DNA of 5,769 nt from Nitrospinota bacterium. GTDB lineage: Bacteria; Nitrospinota; Nitrospinia; UBA9942. Of the stretch, positions 1 through 4,942 are shown piece after piece (within the stretch, counting starts at the first letter, position 1; each line of letters starts with the position of its first letter). The notes under the pieces were generated by a model. It was not told the DNA's origin. It saw nothing but the letters and a program-made list of their open reading frames with translations, and made no database searches. Both the position numbers and the translations under genes were made by a program. The stretch covers positions 1-5,769 of the forward strand of contig JACQEW010000327.1 of the NCBI GenBank assembly GCA_016200365.1. Reading direction: 5' to 3'.

Positions 1-8
1 CTTTTCCT

Positions 9-77
9 TGCTGGTTCAGGCTTGTAGCCTGAACCAAAACATTAATATGTGGTTCAATCTACAAGATTGAACCAGCA
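9..77. repeat. Twin-hairpin (cloverleaf-like) palindromic repeat
   Basis: A 69-base element bounded by a perfect 10-base inverted repeat, TGCTGGTTCA (9-18) and TGAACCAGCA (68-77). It contains two further perfect hairpins, each with a 10-base stem and a three-base loop: GGTTCAGGCT/AGCCTGAACC (13-22 and 26-35) and GGTTCAATCT/AGATTGAACC (51-60 and 64-73). The outer and inner pairings share bases and so exclude each other in part; either two adjacent hairpins or one large stem could form. It lies downstream of the antiporter gene. Neither hairpin is followed by a T-run in the minus-strand direction, so it is not a canonical intrinsic terminator. The form suggests a REP-like intergenic repeat. Confidence 0.8.
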
Positions 78-102
78 GGTATTTTTCTTTATATTTATCA
101 GT

Positions 103-129
103 CTTTTTCTCTGTGTCCTCTGTGGTGAA
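103..129. repeat. CTCTGTG direct-repeat intergenic fragment
   Basis: CTCTGTG occurs at 109-115 and 118-124 with a nine-base period, within CTCTGTGTCCTCTGTGG and followed by TGAA. I recall sequences of this type (CTCTGTGTTCTCTGTGG and similar) as common dispersed intergenic repeats in diverse bacteria; copy number here cannot be checked. The rest of the segment between this and the antiporter stop (130-209) is AT-rich and shows only a weak six-base inverted repeat, GTCTAT/ATAGAC (164-169 and 188-193), with an 18-base loop. Confidence 0.5.
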
Positions 130-209
130 TCGCTCATTTTAGGTAAAATAAAGTTTTCAGCTTGTCTATTTTATTATTTTTTAATGTATAGACCAGAACA
201 GACTTCAGG

Positions 210-2183
210 CTAAATTTTTGCAGATAGAAGATTTAACGCCCTGTTCAGTTGTGCGTGGCTTCCGAGCAGGATGAGAAGGTCTCCTGTCTCGATTTGCAAA
301 TCGGGGTCGGGGTTTACCTTGACCTCGCCCTTTCTGACAATGGCGATTATGACCGCCCCTGTCTTGTGCCGCAGGTCAAGCTCTTTCAGGCTCTTTTCCT
401 TTGCTGTCGAATCCCCGGTAACCAGATAATTCTCCGTAGTGGTCATTAAGAGATATTTATAGAGGTCTTTAAGCTTTTCGTGGGAGATAGAGAGCCCGCG
501 AAGCATGCCGTAGCCGTCCATCCGTATCATATCCACATACCTGTTTATAAGATTGCCGGGGATATTATACTCTTTTAACACCCTTGAAAATATCTCCACA
601 GAGGTCTCGAAATCCATAGGGATAACCTGATTTGCCCCAAGGCTCATAAGGTCTTCCACTTCCGAGGCATAAAGAGTCCTTGCAATAATATGGATATGGG
701 GGCTCATCTGCCGGGCTATATTAATCCCACTGCGGATTGACAGGGGGTCGGAGATGGCAAAAACGATAATCTTCGCCCTTTCGATTCCTGCCTTATGGAG
801 TATCTCTTTACTTGTTATATCCCCATACATCATCTGAACCCCTGCTGCTTTTCCTGCATTTATCCTCTCAGTGTTTATCTCTATAACAATGTAAGATATA
901 CGGGTCTCTTTTAAGACTTGTGTGAGACTCCTTCCATTCAAGCCATAACCTGCAATTATGACATGCTCATTCATCTCCTTCCCCTCCCCTTCTCCCCACC
1001 CTGTTTTAGAAACGGAAAAAAGGGATTGCAGTTTCAGGGATAAATTATAGGAGACATGAATCAATAACGGCGCGGTTATCATGCTCAGAATAGCGGAGAC
1101 GAGAAAGTTCTGAAAATCGTCATTTCCGATTAATTGTAAACGGAGCCCCGCTTCCGCCAGCAGAAAGGAGAACTCGCCTATCTGTGCAAGCCTCAATGCG
1201 GAGATAAATGCGATGCGGAGGGATTTCTGAAATAATACTACAGAGACAAGGGTCAGGACGATTTTAAAAATAATAATGCCCGTTGTGAGAAGCATCAGAT
1301 AAATTAAATGGTCGGAGAGGTAATAAATTTTAAGGAGCATTCCGATGGATATAAAAAAAATACTGCTGAAGAAATCCCGGAAGGGCAATATCTCCACCAC
1401 CACCTGACTGCTGTATTCGGATTCGGATATAATTAATCCTGCGATAAAGGCGCCCATAGCGAGGGAAAGCCCGAAATACTGTGTCAGCCATGCCGTTCCA
1501 AGACAAAGGAGGACTACAAAGAGTAGAAGGAATTCCCTGCTCTTTAATTTGACCACCTGATTCAGAAGGGTAGGCACAAGGAGCCGTGATGCGAAAAATA
1601 TAACTGACATGGCAATGACTGCCTTGAGAAGCGTCAGGACGATAACCTTGAGAGAGGTATCCCCTGCGCCTGCAAGGACAGGGATGAGGAGTATCATCGG
1701 GACGACGCAGAGGTCTTGAAAAAGGAGGATGCCGACCGAGAATTTACCGTGCGGCGAGTCAATTTCACCCCTATCAGTATACATCTTCAGGACAATCGCA
1801 GTGCTGCTAAGAGAAATCAGAAAACCGAAAAAAAAGGACTGCTGCAGCGAATAACCCGCTGAATATGCAATGGTCAGGACGCCGAGAATCGTCAGAACAA
1901 CCTGAATCCCGCCGCTTCCCACAATTGTTTTTATGTTTCTTGTCATTCGGGTGAGCGAAAACTCCAGCCCTACTGTAAACAATAAAAGCGCCACCCCGAC
2001 CTCAGATAGAGTTTTCACAGCCTCCATCTCGAAAATCAGCCTGATGCCGTAAGGTCCAATTACTATGCCGGTAACCAGATAGCCGGCAATTGCAGGCAGC
2101 TTCATCTTGTGAAAGGCAAAGGTAATCGGAAGTGCGACTGCAAGGATAATTATTAAATCTCTCAATAACGGAAAATCGTTCAT
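210..2183 (-). CDS. KefB-type CPA2 monovalent cation/proton antiporter with TrkA-N and TrkA-C domains
   Basis: A 657-residue inner-membrane antiporter of the CPA2 family, expected to exchange K+ or Na+ for protons. The exchanger domain (about 1-385) is a series of hydrophobic helices. Its family motifs include LPAIAGYLVTGIVIGPYG (29-46), LLLFTVGLEFS (66-76), LLFQD (153-157) with the conserved Gln-Asp pair in the transport helix, GAFIAGL (244-250), and RLAQIGEFSF (331-340). A short Gly/Glu linker (about 395-403) leads to a TrkA-N/RCK nucleotide-binding domain: VIIAGYGLNGR (408-418, GxGxxG), E435 after the second strand, and GD at 454-455. A TrkA-C domain (about 565-655) ends the protein. The combined length is usual for this three-domain form. 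The ATG at 2183 begins MNDFPLLRDLIIILAVALP, a typical start for the family, but only a weak AGAG lies upstream. It is either the last gene of the MFS-lipoprotein-torD operon or transcribed from its own promoter in the 60-base gap. The ion and the regulating nucleotide cannot be read from sequence. Confidence 0.93.
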   Translation of the reverse strand: MNDFPLLRDLIIILAVALPITFAFHKMKLPAIAGYLVTGIVIGPYGIRLIFEMEAVKTLSEVGVALLLFTVGLEFSLTRMTRNIKTIVGSGGIQVVLTILGVLTIAYSAGYSLQQSFFFGFLISLSSTAIVLKMYTDRGEIDSPHGKFSVGILLFQDLCVVPMILLIPVLAGAGDTSLKVIVLTLLKAVIAMSVIFFASRLLVPTLLNQVVKLKSREFLLLFVVLLCLGTAWLTQYFGLSLAMGAFIAGLIISESEYSSQVVVEILPFRDFFSSIFFISIGMLLKIYYLSDHLIYLMLLTTGIIIFKIVLTLVSVVLFQKSLRIAFISALRLAQIGEFSFLLAEAGLRLQLIGNDDFQNFLVSAILSMITAPLLIHVSYNLSLKLQSLFSVSKTGWGEGEGKEMNEHVIIAGYGLNGRSLTQVLKETRISYIVIEINTERINAGKAAGVQMMYGDITSKEILHKAGIERAKIIVFAISDPLSIRSGINIARQMSPHIHIIARTLYASEVEDLMSLGANQVIPMDFETSVEIFSRVLKEYNIPGNLINRYVDMIRMDGYGMLRGLSISHEKLKDLYKYLLMTTTENYLVTGDSTAKEKSLKELDLRHKTGAVIIAIVRKGEVKVNPDPDLQIETGDLLILLGSHAQLNRALNLLSAKI

Positions 2184-2192
2184 AGCTCTATG

Positions 2193-2201
2193 ATTATAAC
2201 A
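2193..2201 (-). promoter_or_regulatory. Candidate extended -10 promoter for the antiporter gene
   Basis: In the transcribed sense the 60-base gap between torD and the antiporter contains TGTTATAAT, a perfect extended -10 (TGn plus TATAAT). No convincing -35 box lies 16-18 bases upstream, as is common for extended -10 promoters. Just upstream is an AT-only inverted repeat TTTTTAT/ATAAAAA (2205-2219). A transcript starting the usual six to seven bases downstream would leave a leader of only about three bases before the ATG at 2183. AT-rich sequence can yield such a motif by chance. Confidence 0.4.
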
Positions 2202-2243
2202 GCATTTTTATTATAAAAAGGGGAAGACGGAAAAAAGGATAGT

Positions 2244-2864
2244 TCAATAAATTTCTAATATCTGCCTCTCGTTCTGTATAAATTTCAAAGTTACATCTAC
2301 AGCACATCTGTAAAACTTGCTCTTGGAGAGTGAAAATACATCTTTACCAAAATCTGGAAGCCAGTCAAAGTGGTCGGATATAAATTTTTTTTGCTCATCC
2401 TGCGATGCAGACTCGCACAGGTGGGCTGTATATTCGAGGAGGAGGGTAATATGGTCGGGCATTGCATTAAATGCAGGCGGTACCTCGATTCCTTCTGCCT
2501 TATATATATTAATCATATCTATTGCAGAATCGCCCATCAGCAATCCCTTCTGTTTTGAAAGTATGGCACCCTCCTCTGCAGTCCATTCCTTGTAAACCGA
2601 TTCTACAGGCAGGGCAAAGGGAGGAACAGGACCAACAAACAGCGGATAGTATTCGGACTTTAATCTTTCAAAAACCTCATTCGTCTCTCCTGCTATTTTA
2701 AGGTCTTCTATGCTTGCCTCTATCTTTAATTCTTTAAGGTATGTATTCAAAACATCATATAAATCGCCTCTGCATACCGCTTCTGCAAAGGGCATGTCAG
2801 GCTCTTTATAAATCTCAGATAATGTTCTGTATATCTCTGCACTGGTATTATCTATCTTTTTCAT
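2244..2864 (-). CDS. TorD-family molybdoenzyme assembly chaperone
   Basis: A 206-residue cytoplasmic protein of the TorD/DmsD/NarJ chaperone family. These all-helical proteins bind a molybdopterin oxidoreductase or its twin-arginine signal and hold it until the cofactor is inserted. The conserved family core is EYYPLFVGPVPPFALPVESVY (71-91). The second signature, PDHITLLLEYTAHLC (136-150), corresponds to the usual PDH-hydrophobic-E helix. HFDWLPDFGKDV (165-176) and FYRCAVDVTLKFI (184-196) form the C-terminal helices. Length is normal for the family. The start at 2864 is preferred over a GTG at 2915: it has GAAAGGA six bases upstream, and the extra 17 residues from the GTG do not look like a TorD start and would deepen the overlap with the lipoprotein gene from 17 to 68 bases. 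No molybdoenzyme, Tat substrate or cofactor gene is visible nearby, so the client is unknown. The family is clear, but choosing torD, dmsD or another symbol would be guesswork. Confidence 0.87.
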   Translation of the reverse strand: MKKIDNTSAEIYRTLSEIYKEPDMPFAEAVCRGDLYDVLNTYLKELKIEASIEDLKIAGETNEVFERLKSEYYPLFVGPVPPFALPVESVYKEWTAEEGAILSKQKGLLMGDSAIDMINIYKAEGIEVPPAFNAMPDHITLLLEYTAHLCESASQDEQKKFISDHFDWLPDFGKDVFSLSKSKFYRCAVDVTLKFIQNERQILEIY

Positions 2865-3378
2865 AGGATATCCTTTCAAGTCCAATAAGACTGACAGTGT
2901 AATTCCCTTTGACACGGATTAACAATTGATAAGACTGAACCCCCTTATCGGCAATAAGAAGGTCTATTCCAATGGAGACCTGCGGTGGATCAGATGTCAA
3001 CATCTCTATAGAATCTTTTCCTTCTGCTGATTTGATAGGTATCCTGACATTTTTAACACATCCTTGTCTCCTCAACCATTTCTCGAACATCTTAAAACCA
3101 ACAACCAGAGGATCCTTTTTTTTAGGATCAAATTCAAAGGGGAACATCCTCGGTTCCATTTTCCCTATCTGATTTTTCTGTTCACCTGCGATCTTCTGGA
3201 AAACCATCTCTAATGCCTCTGCAATGGTTTTTTCTAAGTGTGGTATATCGGATTCTGATAGATATTTAGAAGGAAGGGAGAGGGTCTTCAATAGCTCTCC
3301 TTCCTCATCGTTACAACTCAAAAATAGTATAACAATAGCACAGAGGAGGATTGAAAGGAAATGCTGCACTCTCATCAT
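2848..3378 (-). CDS. Putative lipoprotein of unknown function
   Basis: This 176-residue protein is not recognised. It begins MMRVQHF, followed by a hydrophobic stretch and LFLSC at 18-22, which reads as a lipoprotein signal with Cys22 as the lipidated residue. The -3 position is Phe rather than the more usual Leu, so the lipobox is imperfect. The mature part is charged and soluble: an acidic, probably helical region (about 43-70, SDIPHLEKTIAEALEMVFQK), a Lys/Pro-rich turn (DPKKKDP, 84-90), and a C-terminal part with alternating hydrophobic residues suggesting beta strands (about 130-170). The gene starts inside the stop of the MFS gene (ATGA) and ends 17 bases inside torD, so it is probably co-translated with both. 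Two adjacent ATG codons (3378 and 3375) are possible starts; the second has the better spacing from the ribosome binding site. A role linked to the MFS permease or to an exported molybdoenzyme is conceivable but unproven. Confidence 0.75.
   Translation of the reverse strand: MMRVQHFLSILLCAIVILFLSCNDEEGELLKTLSLPSKYLSESDIPHLEKTIAEALEMVFQKIAGEQKNQIGKMEPRMFPFEFDPKKKDPLVVGFKMFEKWLRRQGCVKNVRIPIKSAEGKDSIEMLTSDPPQVSIGIDLLIADKGVQSYQLLIRVKGNYTVSLIGLERISYEKDR
2871..2877 (-). promoter_or_regulatory. Ribosome binding site that decides the TorD start
   Basis: GAAAGGA, six bases before the ATG at 2864, inside the 3' end of the lipoprotein gene. No comparable motif precedes the upstream GTG at 2915, so this site argues for the 206-residue form. 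Confidence 0.65.
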
Positions 3379-4655
3379 AATGCCCCCTTTCCCTGTTTCA
3401 CCAATATTATGAACAGAATAGCTGCGATTATTGACAGTATCGCCCCGAAGGAGAATGCAGCTTCCGCACCAAGACCCTGATAGATAATGCCCATTAAAAG
3501 ACTTGCAGGCAGAAGGGATATGCCTACGGCAAAATGGTATAACCCATAAGCCACTCCCCTCTCTTCAGATGGAACCATATCTGAAACAAAAGCCCTTTCA
3601 GCCCCTTCTGTCAGTCCGAAATATATACCGTATAAGGCAAATAATATCCACGCATGATAGGATTCTGCTGCAAAGGCAAAGGCAAAATATATTGCACTGT
3701 ATACAAGCCAGCCTGCAATTATAACATATCTCCTGTCAATTCTATCCGATATGGCGCCGCCGGGTGTCGAGCTCAGCATCTTAACGATGTGCAGGGCAAG
3801 CCACAAAAGCGGTATCTGTGCCGACGGCACACCAAGCTCATTTGCCCTTAAAATTAAAAAGGCATCGCTGGAGTTGCCGAGGGTAAAGATGATAATGATG
3901 ATGAGAAATCGCTTAAAATTTCCCCTCACCCCCCGATAAATACTTCGGGGGCAGGCTCTATTCCTCTCACCAAAGGGGAGAGGGGATTTAATGGCAGCCT
4001 TCTCCCCAAAAGGGAGAGGAGGTTGTATTTTATTGCTTCCTCTCCCCAACGGGGAGAGGATTGAGGTGAGGGGAGATTTGGAAGGAGCAACCTCACTGAC
4101 AAAAAAAATGATTAAGATAACTGACAATATACCAGGAATTGCTGCAAGATAGAATATAGTTCGGTAGTCCTGTGTGAATGCATATAAAAGCAGAAATGCT
4201 ATCAGAGGACCAATTACAGCACCCGCGTGGTCCATCGCCCTGTGAAACCCAAATGCCTTGCCCTGAATAGATGGATGGGTTGAGTCGGCAATAAGGGCGT
4301 CCCTCGGCGATGTCCTTATCCCCTTTCCAACCCTGTCCGAGAGCCTGATGAAAAGGACATGAAGCCATGAGGATGCAATTGCTACCAATGGTCTGCTTAT
4401 CGTTGAGAGGGAATAGCCGGTCAGAATTAATGCCTTTCTTTTTCCGATCCTATCCGAGAACCAGCCTGAAAAGAGCTTTAATATGCTGGCAGTGGATTCT
4501 GCAATTCCTTCGATTATTCCGATAAAGGCGGGGCCGGCACCGAGGACGGCAGTGAGAAAAATCGGCAGGAGGGGGTAAATCATCTCGCTGCTTACATCCG
4601 TGAGAAGACTGACAAATCCCAGTATCAGAACATTTTTTGATATTCCGCTTAACAA
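3375..4655 (-). CDS. MFS permease (MJ1317-like type), central loop expanded by a repeat-encoded insert
   Basis: A 426-residue polytopic inner-membrane transporter of the major facilitator superfamily; the substrate is unknown. The N-terminal half (about 1-190) contains LTDVSSEMIYPLLPIF and the family motif A, GWFSDRIGKRK (64-74), between helices 2 and 3. It also has RLSDRVGKGIRTSPRDALIAD (104-124), typical of the MJ1317-like efflux-type MFS group. The C-terminal half (about 248-420) repeats motif A as GGAISDRIDRR (299-309) and has GLTEGAERAFVSDMVP (347-362). Between the halves, residues about 193-247 are a hydrophilic, Pro/Gly/Arg-rich stretch encoded by a palindromic DNA repeat. The chosen start is TTG at 4655 with no evident Shine-Dalgarno sequence. 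An in-frame TAA at 4674-4676 closes the frame upstream, and the next Met (residue 25) would cut helix 1. The TGA stop overlaps the start of the lipoprotein gene as ATGA, implying coupling. MFS membership is certain; the subgroup is a recollection of conserved motifs. Confidence 0.88.
   Translation of the reverse strand: MLSGISKNVLILGFVSLLTDVSSEMIYPLLPIFLTAVLGAGPAFIGIIEGIAESTASILKLFSGWFSDRIGKRKALILTGYSLSTISRPLVAIASSWLHVLFIRLSDRVGKGIRTSPRDALIADSTHPSIQGKAFGFHRAMDHAGAVIGPLIAFLLLYAFTQDYRTIFYLAAIPGILSVILIIFFVSEVAPSKSPLTSILSPLGRGSNKIQPPLPFGEKAAIKSPLPFGERNRACPRSIYRGVRGNFKRFLIIIIIFTLGNSSDAFLILRANELGVPSAQIPLLWLALHIVKMLSSTPGGAISDRIDRRYVIIAGWLVYSAIYFAFAFAAESYHAWILFALYGIYFGLTEGAERAFVSDMVPSEERGVAYGLYHFAVGISLLPASLLMGIIYQGLGAEAAFSFGAILSIIAAILFIILVKQGKGAL
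3383..3390 (-). promoter_or_regulatory. Ribosome binding site of the lipoprotein gene
   Basis: AAAGGGGG lies within the last codons of the MFS gene, four bases before the ATG at 3378 and seven before the ATG at 3375. Its position inside the upstream coding sequence supports translational coupling and slightly favours the second ATG. Confidence 0.6.
3916..4079. repeat. Palindromic repeat inserted in frame in the MFS gene
   Basis: The outer ends are inverted repeats of 15 bases with one mismatch: AAATTTCCCCTCACC at 3916-3930, and the complement of AAATCTCCCCTCACC at 4065-4079. The inner nine bases (CCCCTCACC) match perfectly. Inside are four successive hairpins: CCCCCGA/TCGGGGG (3930-3936 and 3945-3951), CCTCTC/GAGAGG (3963-3968 and 3978-3983), TCTCCC/GGGAGA (4001-4006 and 4012-4017), and a perfect nine-base stem CCTCTCCCC/GGGGAGAGG with a three-base loop (4039-4047 and 4051-4059). 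Read on the coding strand it gives about 55 residues, including LTSILSPLGRGS and two PLPFGE(K/R) copies, with no stop. I find no clear target-site duplication, because the AT-rich flanks can be read as part of the arms. Confidence 0.85.
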
Positions 4656-4743
4656 GTTTTTATGTATAGGAAATTAAAAAACCATAAGGAGAAGGGGAGA
4701 AGAAGATGGAGAAATGGGGATAAAAAAAAGAATAAAGACTTAA

Positions 4744-4882
4744 TAGAACGCAGATGACACTGATTTAACGGATTTTCACTGATACATCAAGAAGTAAGAA
4801 GTAAGAAAAAAATCTTGCATCTTGTATCTTGCATCTTGTTTAATCTGTGTCAATCCGTCTAATCCGTGTCATCCGTGTTCTA
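4744..4882. repeat. Inner inverted-repeat unit with ATCCGTGTCATCCGTGTTC arms
   Basis: The 22 bases at 4744-4765 (beginning TAGAACGCAGATGACAC) match the reverse complement of 4861-4882 (which reads AATCCGTGTCATCCGTG and ends TTCTA) at 19 of 22 positions. Weaker pairing continues inward to about 4783 on the left and 4843 on the right, so each arm is about 40 bases. The right arm is itself a degenerate direct repeat of an AATCCGTST unit (AATCCGTCT then AATCCGTGTC). The unit is bounded outside by the purine and pyrimidine arms of the larger element. Confidence 0.8.
4791..4839. repeat. Tandem heptamer core (GAAGTAA x2, ATCTTGY x4)
   Basis: GAAGTAA occurs twice in tandem (4791-4804), followed by GAAAAAA. 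The 14-base unit ATCTTGCATCTTGT then occurs twice exactly (4812-4825 and 4826-4839), which can also be read as four copies of the heptamer ATCTTGY. The block sits at the centre of the nested palindrome, where it would form the loop if the arms paired. Seven-base periodicity of this kind is prone to slippage, so copy number is likely to vary between strains; that is an inference. Confidence 0.8.
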
Positions 4883-4942
4883 TATTGAATTTTTATTTTT
4901 CTCCTTTTCTCCCTTTTCTCCCTTCTCCTTAATCTTTTTTAT

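Larger units (their letters stand above)
4685..4931. repeat. Nested inverted-repeat (MITE-like) element between cheV and the MFS gene
   Basis: This element fills most of the gap between cheV and the MFS gene. The outermost arms are a perfect 11-base inverted repeat, TAAGGAGAAGG at 4685-4695 and its complement at 4921-4931. The left arm continues purine-rich to about 4735, and the right arm is correspondingly pyrimidine-rich from about 4890. Inside lies a second, longer inverted repeat (4744-4882), and the centre holds tandem heptamers. No open reading frame of note and no transposase is present. The layout resembles a non-autonomous, palindrome-based intergenic repeat. The ATCCGTGTCATCCGTGTTC type of arm recalls repeats scattered through many bacterial genomes, but multiplicity in this genome cannot be seen here. 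In the transcribed (minus) sense the right arm becomes a run of AAGGAG/AAGGGAG motifs resembling ribosome binding sites, with no start codon and gene behind them. Confidence 0.8.

Noticed and set aside
13..73. Hairpins 13-35 and 51-73 as intrinsic terminators of the antiporter gene
   Set aside because: Stems are strong, but no T-run follows either one in the minus-strand direction, and they lie well over 100 bases beyond the stop codon.
249..449. Plus-strand open frames opposite the antiporter, TorD, MFS and CheV genes (for example 249-449, 2317-2595, 5289-5573)
   Set aside because: All lie opposite well-conserved coding sequence, have no supporting start context and show no domain resemblance.
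2865..2874. Perfect palindrome AGGATATCCT at the TorD ribosome binding site, possible operator
   Set aside because: Ten-base palindromes occur by chance, it lies in the coding overlap, and half of it is explained as the ribosome binding site.
2865..2915. Longer TorD start at GTG 2915
   Set aside because: The added 17 residues do not resemble the family, the overlap with the lipoprotein gene would be 68 bases, and the ATG at 2864 has a well-placed GAAAGGA.
4093..4368. Minus-strand open frame of 91 codons inside the MFS gene
   Set aside because: It is out of frame within conserved MFS coding sequence, has no recognisable domain, and is a shadow of the real gene.
4791..4839. CRISPR-like array
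   Set aside because: Units are contiguous heptamers with no unique spacers, so this is a simple tandem repeat.
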